59,715 nucleotides of DNA from Firmicutes bacterium UBA4845. GTDB lineage: Bacteria > Bacillota > Clostridia > Tissierellales > Sedimentibacteraceae. The notes under the pieces are model-generated. The model saw only the letters and a list, made by a program, of their open reading frames with translations, was not told the DNA's origin and did not search any database. Where the stretch lies: NCBI GenBank assembly GCA_002399975.1, contig DHER01000064.1, positions 1-59,715 on the forward strand. Reading direction: 5' to 3'. Shown here one piece after another: positions 27,324 to 36,800 of the stretch (position 1 is the first letter of the stretch; every line of letters begins with the position of its first letter). The translations under genes and the position numbers were made by a program.

Positions 27324-28091
27324 ATGAATAAATTAAGCATAATGGGTGTAAGAATTGATAACAAGGACATGAATGAAGTAATGGACGCAATAAAAAAGAA
27401 AATTGCCGGCAATGAAAGGTATATAATATATACACCCAATACTGAAATTATAATGATGTGTCAGAAAGACAAGGAATTTTTGACGGCTATGAACAGCTCC
27501 GATATAAATATTCCTGATGGAATAGGCTTAATATATGCCTCCAAAATAAAAACACACCCGTTAAAGGAAAAAGTCGCCGGTTATGATTTGTCGATAAATT
27601 TGTTAAAACTTGCCGACGAACAAAGGCTTAAGCTGTTTGTCGTGGGCGGTAAGCCAGGTGTAGCGGAAGCCGCAATGAAAAATGTCCATTTAAAATATCC
27701 GGGAATAATTATTGCAGGAACTCAGCATGGGTATTTTAAAGGAGCACATTTAGGGGAAGGCAGCCACCGCGAAGAGCTGGAGGTTATTGAAAATATCAAC
27801 AGGGCTGAGCCTCATATTTTGTTTGTAGGTTTTGGAGCAAAAAAACAGGAACAATGGATAGAATATAATAAAGATAAAATCAATGCCAAAATAATAATTG
27901 GCAACGGCGGTACATTAGATGGTCTTGCCGGAAACGTAAAAAGAGCACCTGAAATTTTTATTAAATTAGGGCTTGAATGGTTCTATAGACTGGTTAAAGA
28001 GCCTAAAAGAATAAAAAGGCAGATCCTGCTGCCCGCTTTCATGTTTAAAGTACTGTTTGGCGGCAAAGATATTGTGAAAGAAATCGAATAA
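27324..28091 (+). CDS. tagA: WecG/TagA/CpsF-family glycosyltransferase
   Basis: This 255-residue glycosyltransferase of the GT26 family, in wall teichoic acid synthesis, adds N-acetylmannosamine to the lipid-linked GlcNAc. Family stretches are 'YTPNTEIIMMCQKDKEF', 'NIPDGIGLIYASK', 'VGGKPGVAEAA' and 'FVGFGAKKQEQWI'. Its start directly abuts the csaB stop. With CsaB and the DUF5693 protein it marks a pathway for a secondary wall polymer. The gene name is by family and clostridial gene order; sugar specificity is not shown. Confidence 0.92.
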   Translation: MNKLSIMGVRIDNKDMNEVMDAIKKKIAGNERYIIYTPNTEIIMMCQKDKEFLTAMNSSDINIPDGIGLIYASKIKTHPLKEKVAGYDLSINLLKLADEQRLKLFVVGGKPGVAEAAMKNVHLKYPGIIIAGTQHGYFKGAHLGEGSHREELEVIENINRAEPHILFVGFGAKKQEQWIEYNKDKINAKIIIGNGGTLDGLAGNVKRAPEIFIKLGLEWFYRLVKEPKRIKRQILLPAFMFKVLFGGKDIVKEIE

Positions 28092-28112
28092 ATTGAATAA
28101 GGAGGAAGTTCG

Positions 28113-28760
28113 TTGAAATTATTTATTGATACGGCTAATGTGGAAGAAATAAAAAAAGCAAATGATATGGGTATTATTTGCGGAGTGACCACAAATCCGT
28201 CCTTAATTTCCAAGGAAGGAAGAGTATTCAAAGAAGTAGTGGAGGAAATTACACAGATTATTGACGGGCCTATAAGCGCAGAGGTAGTAAGCCTTGATGC
28301 TGAAGGGATGGTTAGAGAAGCAGTGCAGCTTTCCAAGATACACAAAAACATAGTTGTTAAAATTCCCATTACCGCCGAAGGATTAAAGGCCGTTAATATT
28401 CTTAAAAAAGAAGGTATTAAAACAAATATGACGCTGGTTTTTTCCGCAGGTCAGGGACTCTTGGCTGCCAGAGCCGGTGCGTCATACGTGAGTCCTTTTG
28501 TGGGAAGGCTTGATGACGTGGGAAATAACGGTATGGAGCTTATATCGGAATTAGTCGGTATATTTAATAATTATGACATAAATACGGAAATAATTGCAGC
28601 AAGTATTAGAAATCCAATGCATGTAATACAGGCCGCAAAATTAGGGTGCCATATTGCTACCGTTCCATACAAGGTACTTATGCAGCTTATTGAGCATCCT
28701 TTGACGGACAAGGGCATAGATCGATTTTTAAAGGATTGGGAGAATGTGCCGAAAAACTAA
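28113..28760 (+). CDS. tal: Transaldolase, small (FSA/TalC) type
   Basis: This 215-residue transaldolase of the short subfamily takes part in the non-oxidative pentose phosphate pathway, or possibly in fructose-6-phosphate aldol cleavage. The Schiff-base Lys is in 'NIVVKIPITAEGL' near residue 83; 'CGVTTNPSLISKEG' and 'YVSPFVGRLDD' are family marks. Translation starts at TTG 28113 behind AAGGAGGAAG, the only start that gives the canonical 'KLFIDTANVEEI'. The two transketolase subunit genes follow at once, giving a pentose-phosphate block. Confidence 0.92.
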   Translation: MKLFIDTANVEEIKKANDMGIICGVTTNPSLISKEGRVFKEVVEEITQIIDGPISAEVVSLDAEGMVREAVQLSKIHKNIVVKIPITAEGLKAVNILKKEGIKTNMTLVFSAGQGLLAARAGASYVSPFVGRLDDVGNNGMELISELVGIFNNYDINTEIIAASIRNPMHVIQAAKLGCHIATVPYKVLMQLIEHPLTDKGIDRFLKDWENVPKN

Positions 28761-28770
28761 GGAGGAATAT

Positions 28771-29589
28771 ATGGATAGCGAAAATTTATATAACGTAGCA
28801 AAAAATATGAGAAGGGATATACTGACCATGATTCATGAGGCAAAATCCGGACATCCCGGAGGTTCTTTGTCTGCTGTGGAAATTGTTGCATATTTATATT
28901 TCAGGGAAATGAATATAGATTCACCTACAGATGAAAACAGAGACAGGTTTGTTCTTTCAAAGGGACACGGGGCTCCGGTTTTATATTCTGCCTTAATGGA
29001 GAAAGGTTTTATAAGTAAGGAACTGATTGGGACATTAAGAAAAATAAATTCAAAACTTCAGGGGCATCCAGATATGAGAAAGCTGCCTGGTGTTGAAGCT
29101 TCAACAGGATCATTGGGACAGGGGCTTGCCATAGCTAACGGCATGGCATTGGCATTTAAGCTTGACAAAAAGAAAAACAGAGTGTTTGTACTGCTTGGAG
29201 ACGGTGAGATACAGGAAGGCATGGTTTGGGAGGCGGCAATGCTTGCGAGTCATTATCATTTGGGTAACGTAACGGCCGTTATAGACCACAATGGCCTTCA
29301 GATAGATGGAAGAAACAGTGATGTTATGACTGTAGAACCTATTGACAGGAAGTGGGAATCTTTCGGATGGCACGTGTTAAAGGCGAATGGAAATGATTTT
29401 TATTCATTGGAAAAAGCTTTTGAAAAAAGAAAATCCGTCGTAGATAAGCCTGCGGTTATTATTGCCGAAACTACAAAGGGAAAGGGCTGTTCATTTATGG
29501 AGGGTAAGGCGTCATGGCATGGAAAGGCTCCTAATGACGAAGAATATTTATGTGCAATGAATGAATTGGGAGGTAATATCAATGGCTAA
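28771..29589 (+). CDS. Transketolase, N-terminal subunit
   Basis: This 272-residue half-transketolase contains the thiamine diphosphate-binding part: 'AKSGHPGGSLSAVEI', 'LSKGHGAPVLYSALMEKG', 'STGSLGQGL' and the diphosphate motif 'VLLGDGEIQEGMVWEAA' near residue 148. The ATG at 28771, right behind AAGGAGG, is chosen over the ATG at 28744 inside the transaldolase gene. It must pair with the C-terminal subunit encoded next; the two genes overlap by eight bases (ATGGCTAA), so equal amounts are made. Split transketolases are common in anaerobic Firmicutes and archaea. Confidence 0.94.
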   Translation: MDSENLYNVAKNMRRDILTMIHEAKSGHPGGSLSAVEIVAYLYFREMNIDSPTDENRDRFVLSKGHGAPVLYSALMEKGFISKELIGTLRKINSKLQGHPDMRKLPGVEASTGSLGQGLAIANGMALAFKLDKKKNRVFVLLGDGEIQEGMVWEAAMLASHYHLGNVTAVIDHNGLQIDGRNSDVMTVEPIDRKWESFGWHVLKANGNDFYSLEKAFEKRKSVVDKPAVIIAETTKGKGCSFMEGKASWHGKAPNDEEYLCAMNELGGNING

Positions 29590-30505
29590 AGCAACAAGGG
29601 AAGCATATGGTGAGGCATTAAAAAAATTAGCGGGCTGCAATCCGAATGTTGTTGTATTGGACGCTGACCTGTCAGGTTCCACAAAGACAGCTGAGTTTAG
29701 AAAGGTATGCCCGGAAAGATTTTTTAACGTTGGAATTGCAGAACAGGACTTAATCGGTACGGCAGCCGGAATGGCGATAGCAGGTAAAATTCCCTTTGCC
29801 AGTTCCTTTGCAATGTTTGCTGCCGGAAGAGCATTTGAAATAATAAGGAACACGGTAGCATATCCGAAATTAAATGTAAAAATTGCGGCAACTCACGCAG
29901 GGCTTACGGTTGGGGAAGACGGAGCATCACACCAGGCTATTGAAGATATAAGCTTGATGAGGAGTATTCCAAATATGACTGTAATAAATCCGGCAGACAG
30001 CATAGAGGCAGAGCAGGCTGTTTTAAAAGCTGCAGAATATGTAGGACCTGTCTATATAAGGCTTGGAAGAATGGCTGTGGATAATGTGTATGACGAGTCT
30101 TATAAGTTTGAATGGGGAAAAGGAGTCGAACTTAGAAAAGGTGCAGATGTTACGATAATAGCCACAGGCATAATGGTGCAGGAATCACTAAAAGCTTCCG
30201 AAACACTTTCGGAGGAAGGAATAAGTGTAAGGGTCATAAATATACACACTATTAAACCAATTGATAAGGACATAATTATAAAAGCTGCCAAGGAAACGAA
30301 AGCAATCGTCACAGCTGAAGAGCATAGCGTTATAGGAGGCTTGGGGAGTGCAGTTCTGGAAGTATTATCAGATGTATACCCTGTGCCGGTTAAAAGAATT
30401 GGTGTTCAGGATACTTTCGGAGAATCCGGGAAACCTAAAGAGCTGTTGGAAAAATATTGCTTAACGGAGAAATATATTGCCGATGCCTGTAGAAAAGCAA
30501 TATAA
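29582..30505 (+). CDS. Transketolase, C-terminal subunit
   Basis: This 307-residue half-transketolase has the pyrimidine-binding domain ('RFFNVGIAEQDLIGTAAGMAIAGKIPFASSFAMFAAGRAFE', with the catalytic Glu in 'AEQD') and the C-terminal transketolase domain ('VTIIATGIMVQESLKAS', 'VRVINIHTIKPID'). The start is the ATG at 29582 behind GGGAGG; the upstream ATG at 29561 lies inside the partner gene. With the N-terminal subunit it moves two-carbon units between sugar phosphates. Confidence 0.94.
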   Translation: MAKATREAYGEALKKLAGCNPNVVVLDADLSGSTKTAEFRKVCPERFFNVGIAEQDLIGTAAGMAIAGKIPFASSFAMFAAGRAFEIIRNTVAYPKLNVKIAATHAGLTVGEDGASHQAIEDISLMRSIPNMTVINPADSIEAEQAVLKAAEYVGPVYIRLGRMAVDNVYDESYKFEWGKGVELRKGADVTIIATGIMVQESLKASETLSEEGISVRVINIHTIKPIDKDIIIKAAKETKAIVTAEEHSVIGGLGSAVLEVLSDVYPVPVKRIGVQDTFGESGKPKELLEKYCLTEKYIADACRKAI

Positions 30506-30540
30506 ACCATTTTTTTACAACGTAAATTTTTTATTTTATA

Positions 30541-30569
30541 TTGACATTATTAATAGTAGGGGGTATAAT
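30541..30569 (+). promoter_or_regulatory. Strong sigma-A promoter before carD
   Basis: Consensus TTGACA at 30541-30546 and consensus TATAAT at 30564-30569 are separated by exactly 17 bases. It lies 56 bases before the CarD-family gene and is the best promoter match in the window. Confidence 0.88.
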
Positions 30570-30624
30570 AACTGATTTGACATTTGTTGTCTGATGGTGT
30601 ATACTATGTACAGGAGGTAGTATA

Positions 30625-31119
30625 ATGTTTGGTTTAGGCGACAAAGTAGTATATCCTATGCATGGAGCTGGTGTAATTGAAACAGTTGAGAAAAAGGAAA
30701 TATTGGGAGAAGTTAAAAATTACTATGTGCTTAAAATGCCGATGGGTGAAATGAAGCTTATGATACCGGTAGACAATGTAAATAATATGGGTCTCAGGAA
30801 CATAATTGACAAGGGCATGGTTGAAAAAGTATACGATGTATTAAGACAGGGGGCGGTACTAAACAATTCAAACTGGAATAAAAGGTATCGTGACAATATG
30901 GGTAAAATGAAAACCGGAGATATATTTGAGGTTGCACAGGTGGTAAGGGATTTGACGTATCGGGACAGAGAGAAAGGTCTTTCAACCGGCGAAAAGAAAA
31001 TGCTGGTCAGTGCAAGGCAAATGCTGGTTAGTGAGATTGCACTTTCTACAAACAAGGACGGGGAAGGCATACAAGAATATCTCGACAATATCATTAATGA
31101 AGATGCGCTGAAGCAATAA
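30625..31119 (+). CDS. carD: CarD/CdnL-family RNA polymerase-binding regulator
   Basis: This 164-residue protein has an N-terminal TRCF-like RNA polymerase interaction domain ('FGLGDKVVYPMHGAGVIETVEKKEILGE', residues 2-60) and a helical C-terminal DNA-binding part ('RDLTYRDREKGLSTGEKKMLVSARQML'). Family members stabilise open promoter complexes, often at rRNA promoters. The gene has its own consensus promoter and AGGAGG. It is followed by the PIN-TRAM gene, an adjacency common in clostridia. Confidence 0.9.
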   Translation: MFGLGDKVVYPMHGAGVIETVEKKEILGEVKNYYVLKMPMGEMKLMIPVDNVNNMGLRNIIDKGMVEKVYDVLRQGAVLNNSNWNKRYRDNMGKMKTGDIFEVAQVVRDLTYRDREKGLSTGEKKMLVSARQMLVSEIALSTNKDGEGIQEYLDNIINEDALKQ

Positions 31120-31276
31120 TGAAATTTGTGCTTTAGTGCATATTTTTTTTAATGATTAAGATAAACTTAATAATAACGAAATATAATCTAAATTAAATGC
31201 TATATGCAAATTACAAAAATTGTGGTATATTTAATAATATAGCAATATATGGTTATACTTAAAAGGAGGTGAGTAA

Positions 31277-32371
31277 ATGATAGATAAAATTATAAAAGTA
31301 GCTATTGCTGTTATAGGTGCATTGCTTGGTGCATTTACGGGAGTGCTTTTAAGTCAGAATAATTTTTTTCAGTTTAGCTCTTTTCAAAATGTATTGGTAG
31401 TTATAGGTATTAGTTTAGTATTTGGAATTATATTTTTTCTTTTATCAACTAAGATTAAAAATATCGTGCTTGGCATCGTTGGTTCATTTGAACGTGAATT
31501 ACTGAAATTTTCGATGATGGATATTATTTGGGGTGCGGTTGGACTTATAGTTGGATTTATAATAGCATTTTTAATAAGCCAGCCATTCATGGATTTTAAG
31601 TATGTAGGTACTATTGTTGCAATTTTGTCGTATTTTATATTTGGTTATTTAGGAATTAAAATTGCGATAAGGAAAAAGGATGATTTTGTATGGCCTCAGA
31701 TCAATTTCAAGAAATCATTTGCTAATAAACGCCAAGATAAAAATGCAAAAGAAGGAATAATTTCTCCTAAAATTCTTGATACCAGCGTTATAATAGACGG
31801 AAGGATTGCAGATATATGCAAGACTGGATTTATAGAAGGCACATTGGTAATACCTGAATTTGTACTTAAAGAATTGAGGCATATAGCAGATTCCTCTGAC
31901 AGCCTAAAGAGAAACAGAGGAAGGAGAGGACTGGATATTTTAAATATCCTTCAAAAGGATGATTATGTAGATGTATTGATTGAAACAAAAGATTACGGTG
32001 ACAACATTGAGGTCGATGTTAAACTTTTAAAGCTTGCAAAGGAACTTGGAGGCAAGGTGTTGACCAATGATTTTAACTTAAACAAGGTTGCAGAATTCCA
32101 GGGTGTTGAAGTTTTAAACATCAATGAATTGGCAAATGCAGTGAAACCTGTTGTTCTTCCCGGAGAAGAGATGGTTGTAATGGTTGTAAAGGACGGAAAG
32201 GAATCAGGTCAGGGATTGGCTTATTTGGATGACGGAACAATGATTGTTGTTGAAGGAGGAAAAAAACGCATTGGGGATTCCGTAGCTGTTACAGTTACAA
32301 GTGTTTTACAAACAGCAGCGGGAAGGATGATTTTTGCTAAGTTAAAAAATGCAATAAATAAAGCGGTATAA
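31277..32371 (+). CDS. PIN-TRAM domain membrane protein (YacL family)
   Basis: This 364-residue protein has four hydrophobic segments in residues 1-130, a PIN domain (~165-285) and a C-terminal TRAM RNA-binding domain (~290-355). The PIN domain has acidic residues in 'ILDTSVIIDGRIADI', 'PEFVLKELRHIAD' and 'VLTNDFNLNKVA', so the nuclease site looks intact. YacL-type proteins are widespread in Firmicutes and presumed to be membrane-bound ribonucleases; no precise substrate is known to me. AAAGGAGG precedes the start and a terminator follows. Confidence 0.9.
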   Translation: MIDKIIKVAIAVIGALLGAFTGVLLSQNNFFQFSSFQNVLVVIGISLVFGIIFFLLSTKIKNIVLGIVGSFERELLKFSMMDIIWGAVGLIVGFIIAFLISQPFMDFKYVGTIVAILSYFIFGYLGIKIAIRKKDDFVWPQINFKKSFANKRQDKNAKEGIISPKILDTSVIIDGRIADICKTGFIEGTLVIPEFVLKELRHIADSSDSLKRNRGRRGLDILNILQKDDYVDVLIETKDYGDNIEVDVKLLKLAKELGGKVLTNDFNLNKVAEFQGVEVLNINELANAVKPVVLPGEEMVVMVVKDGKESGQGLAYLDDGTMIVVEGGKKRIGDSVAVTVTSVLQTAAGRMIFAKLKNAINKAV

Positions 32372-32403
32372 TAATCTAAAATTAAAATAATAAAACACGT
32401 ATT

Positions 32404-32438
32404 AAGGGGCACCGGCATAAAACCCGGCGCCCTTTTGT
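32404..32438 (+). terminator. Terminator after the PIN-TRAM gene
   Basis: A G+C-rich stem (AAGGGGCACCGG with CCCGGCGCCCTT, one or two mismatches) is followed by a T-run. Confidence 0.8.
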
Positions 32439-32581
32439 ATGCTTTAATTATGTTTTATAATTGACATGGAATATTACATTTGTTCATTTGTGTATGCCTT
32501 AATCACGTTTTAAATACCCAATTGCTGCATAATTTATCCCATATTGGTTAAGATATTTATATCTATTTTAGGCGGTGATTT

Positions 32582-33220
32582 ATGGTTGTAGTTATTGTTC
32601 GTGCAATAATTTTATACTTTGTTTTATTAGTATCCATGAGGATTATGGGAAAAGGAGAACTGGGAGAGCTGCAGCCCTTTGACTTGGTGGTTTCACTGAC
32701 GCTTGCCGAACTTGCGGTAATGCCGATGGAAGATTTGGGAGCGCCATTGATACATGGTTTCATTGCAATAGCTACAATAATGTTTCTGCAGTGCTTGATA
32801 TCATATATAACTCTAAAGAGTGATTCGGCAAGAAAAGTGATTTGCGGTGTTCCAACAGTTGTAATTGACCATGGCGAATTCAACATTAAGGGTATGAATA
32901 AATTAAGAATCAATGCAAGTGACGTGTTAGGTCAGATGCGCCTGAAGGGCTATTGCAGCGTGGAGGAAATTGATTATTTGATAATGGAGACAAATGGACA
33001 GATGAGTATTATTGCTCCAAACCCTCCTTCCGGTATAAAATGCAAGAGGATCCCTATTACGACAATACTGGATGGTAAGGTGATGCATGGTAATTTTCAA
33101 AAATTCAACGTTTCTTACAAGGATTTTGAAAAGGAACTTAAAAAGGCTAAATTAAGAACGTGGCAGGTTCTTTATGGATTTGTGGACGAAAATGATAAAT
33201 TTGTATTTTACAAGAGGTAG
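32582..33220 (+). CDS. DUF421 membrane protein (YetF-like)
   Basis: This 212-residue protein has two or three N-terminal membrane helices (residues 1-80, including 'MRIMGKGELGELQPFDLVVSLTLAELA') and a cytoplasmic C-terminal DUF421 domain ('GVPTVVIDHGEFNIKGMNKLRINASDVLGQMRLKGY'). Members are common in spore-formers and include SpoVA-cluster homologs, but their activity is not established. It is followed by a DUF4363 gene three bases downstream, a recurrent clostridial pair. Confidence 0.88.
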   Translation: MVVVIVRAIILYFVLLVSMRIMGKGELGELQPFDLVVSLTLAELAVMPMEDLGAPLIHGFIAIATIMFLQCLISYITLKSDSARKVICGVPTVVIDHGEFNIKGMNKLRINASDVLGQMRLKGYCSVEEIDYLIMETNGQMSIIAPNPPSGIKCKRIPITTILDGKVMHGNFQKFNVSYKDFEKELKKAKLRTWQVLYGFVDENDKFVFYKR

Positions 33221-33223
33221 TTT

Positions 33224-33607
33224 ATGAAAATGGTAATTATATCTTTAATTGTTTTGCTTGCGTTTATCGGGCTGTGGGTTTGGTTTCACTTTACATGGGT
33301 CGAACCGGTAACCTCATACTATTATGAAGAATTGGACGGATTATTTAATCTAATTAAAAATGGACAGTGGAGTGAAGCTGAAGAACATATGCTTATTTAC
33401 AGTGATAAATGGCAAGATGTCAGAGGTCTATGGATTTACTTCATTAATCAAAACAATGTTGATGACATTGATTCATCTATGAAAAAGCTTGACGTATTTG
33501 TAGAAAATCGAGATGGAACAATGGCACAGGCAGAGCTTGAGCACCTGAAGATCTTGTTTAATATCATTAAAGAAAATGAATGCCTGTCGTTTGAAAACAT
33601 AATGTAG
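33224..33607 (+). CDS. DUF4363-type small membrane protein
   Basis: This 127-residue protein has an N-terminal hydrophobic anchor (residues 3-22) and a helical domain outside. The repeated pattern 'YYEELDGLFNLIKNGQWSEAEEHMLIYSDKWQD' resembles DUF4363 proteins. It is cotranscribed with the DUF421 gene. It may form a membrane complex with it, which is inference from gene pairing. Confidence 0.78.
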   Translation: MKMVIISLIVLLAFIGLWVWFHFTWVEPVTSYYYEELDGLFNLIKNGQWSEAEEHMLIYSDKWQDVRGLWIYFINQNNVDDIDSSMKKLDVFVENRDGTMAQAELEHLKILFNIIKENECLSFENIM

Positions 33608-33739
33608 CAATTATTAAGCCTAAAAGTGCTTATATACCTTAATTTTATAATTTTGAATGATTTATTTTATGTTTCACAATTTGAAATGTTATAGTACCAG
33701 GTTTGAAAGTAATGAATAAGTAGGATAAGTAATGAATTA

Positions 33740-33768
33740 TTGCAGCACATGATTTCATGTGCTATAAT
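33740..33768 (+). promoter_or_regulatory. Promoter with palindromic operator in the spacer
   Basis: TTGCAG (33740-33745) and TATAAT (33763-33768) are 17 bases apart. The 20-base interval 33744-33763 is a perfect inverted repeat, AGCACATG and CATGTGCT around ATTT. A repressor bound there would cover both boxes. It lies 54 bases before the 1622-residue gene. Confidence 0.65.
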
Positions 33769-33821
33769 AAACTCGTGAAATCATTATAAAAGAGGAATAA
33801 AATTTCTAAAAGAGGTACATT

Positions 33822-36800
33822 ATGAGCAGATTTATGTTGAATGAATTACATAAAGAAATATTGCAGAGTCTGACGGAAAAAGAATTTTTACAGAAAATCG
33901 GTATGACGGAAGAAAAGATACAGTCTTATATTATAAATAAGAAGTTCGTTAATAATCTTCTGGTACTTATAAATAAAAAACATTTGTTGTGCAGTGATGT
34001 TTTAGATGTGTCTCGCGAAATACTGGATAGCGTTTGCAAGCGTCCTCCCAAGGACTGGCTGAAATATATATTTCAATATGTACTGCACAAATCATTTCCG
34101 GATGCAGCAACAATAAAGCTTTACCCTAAGTATGAAAGCAGCGTGCTCATATACCTCGAAATATTAAGGACAATACTCCGACATGGAGAGACTAGGAGAA
34201 AATTTGATATATTCACTGATTTTGATTTTTTGACAGAGGAAGAAATAAAAGGACTTCCGAATCCAGATGAATATGTTAATTTTCTTGATAAATTTCAAAG
34301 TAATTATATATATGAATTAATGATGTTAGACCATGAAGTTAACGGATTTAACTCGTTAAATCATGTTGCGGCAGTGCACTATGTTGCATTGTATGTTGCA
34401 AGGCAGCTGAAGAAGGTGGGATTACACGTAGATTTAGGTATTGTGTCAGGAGCTGCCGCTGGCCATGACATAGGAAAATATGGCTGCAAAGGATCGGAAA
34501 AAGAAAGAGTACCATATCTTCATTATTACTACACAGACCAGTGGTTCACTAAATTTAACATGTCGAATATTGGTTTAATTGCATCAAATCATTCGACTTG
34601 GGATTTAGAGCTTGAAAATCTGCCGTTGGAATCATTGATACTTATATATGCCGATTTCAGGGTCAAAAATATGGTATCTAAAAGCGGATATGAAATGCAC
34701 ATATACAGCCTTGATGAATCTTTTGATATAATCCTTGATAAGCTTGACAATGTGGACAAAACAAAAGAAAAAAGATATCATAGGGTTTATTCAAAACTTA
34801 AGGATTTTGAAGACTATCTTGTACACGAAGGGATTGACACGGAGCTTAAATCTGAAGAACCAGCTCTGGCTAATTTTGTTGATTATGCATTGCTAGACGG
34901 ATATGAAGTTGTGGAAAATTTCAAATATATGGCTATTGAACACAATACATCACTAATGAGCAGGCTTAATAATGAGGCTGTATTTTCAAGCATGATCGAA
35001 TCTGCAAGAAGTGAACAGGATTGGAAAAATCTTCGAGCTTACTTGAATATATTGGATGAGTATTCGATTTACCTGTCTCAAAAAGAAAAATTGTTTGCAT
35101 TAAGTTTCCTTTATGAAATGCTGGTTCACAGAGAAGGGGATATAAGGCGTCAGGCTGCCAGGCTTATGGGCAGCATAATAGTAACTTATGATCAGGAATA
35201 TTCAAAAGAGATGCCGGAAGATGTTAAAATCAACCTGAATGAAGAAACAACAGGGCTGTCTCTGTGGGATAAATATCTGGCACTGTACCTTGACCCCGGA
35301 TATAAAGTAACAGACAACCACAAGGAGTGGATTGGATATTCATTAAGAATATTTGTGGATTCTGTTATAAATTCAGACAGAAACAACAACAAGAAAAGCT
35401 ATCTCAATTTATTTGTAAATAGTTTTAAAAATTTCGAACTTGAAAATGTTGCAAGGTTCAGTACATTAAATTCACTTTTAAGTATTCCCATAGATTTATA
35501 TGAGCCTGAACAGTTAATATTTGTAATTGAATTTGCACTTAATTCACTTAATAATTCTGACCAAAGCATAGGGCTCATGGCGGTTCAGTTTTTTAATATG
35601 CTGGTAAATAATAAAGATTTGGCAAAAGTACCATTGGATAAAATATATAAATATGCTTCCGTCATTTCGGGAAATGACGGATTGTGCATAAATTATCTGA
35701 AAAGCAAAATTGCCCAAAAATTAAATATACATTCGGATATCCTCAATAAATACAGCTTATTGATGAACAGCAGTATGTACAAGCCTTCCGATTTATTCCT
35801 TAATAACCTGAAGGCTGCAACTCCGTGGAATGTTAAGACCATAAGCATAGATTATATCATGGAAAATATTAAAAGTAGGAATGAAGCATCTTTACTGCAG
35901 ACAGCCACTCATTTGGCCAATTTGGTAAAAGTAAGTGCTAAGGAATCAGTTAGAAACAAGGCAGGTAACTCTCTTGTTGACATAGGTCCTATGCTTACCA
36001 TAGATCAGAGGAACGAAATTGCCATAGAGCTTTTCAAGGGCCTTGAAATTGACGAGCTGCAGTTTGCCAAGTACATTCCAGAATATTTAGGAAGGTTTAT
36101 GATGCTTTTGCCGCCTAAAGAATTGGACGAATTTGTTTATGATTTAAACAATATTTACAAAGGGTCAAATTCACGGGTAAGCGCTCTTGTAATAGACACA
36201 CTTGGAATAGTTGTACAGTATTATTCGGGGTATGGTGAAAGGTTCGGAGAGGAAGAAGAAAGCTGCGGCAAAAGATTGAAAAGAGTATTAGGAATTATGC
36301 TGAGCGGACTTGCTAATTATAATCCTCAGGTTAAACAGGAAGCATTTCTTGTTATAGGCCAGCATATATTTGGCTCAAAAATACTAACCCTTACTGAAAA
36401 GTATAAAGTATTTACTTTAATTTATAAAAAACTGATGACATTAATAAATGAAAAGGAACTTGGTGATTTGTTCTTCTTTAACAATTCATCGTCTTTTAAT
36501 CATATATACAGGTTTATAAGCGATTATGAATTTTATTGCGGTAAATTTGAAATTGGCGAAAATAAAAACGTTGCGTTTTTCCCGGGCACTTTTGATCCGT
36601 TTTCATTAAGTCACAAGGGGATTGTTACAGCAATAAGAAATTTGGGATTTGAAGTATATTTGTCAATTGACGAATTTTCGTGGTCTAAAAAAGTTCAGCC
36701 GAGAATGATAAGAAGGCAGATAATCAATATGTCCATAGCTGATGAATTAAGCGTATACCTGTTTCCCGACGATATACCTGTTAACTTATCAAGCAGTGAT

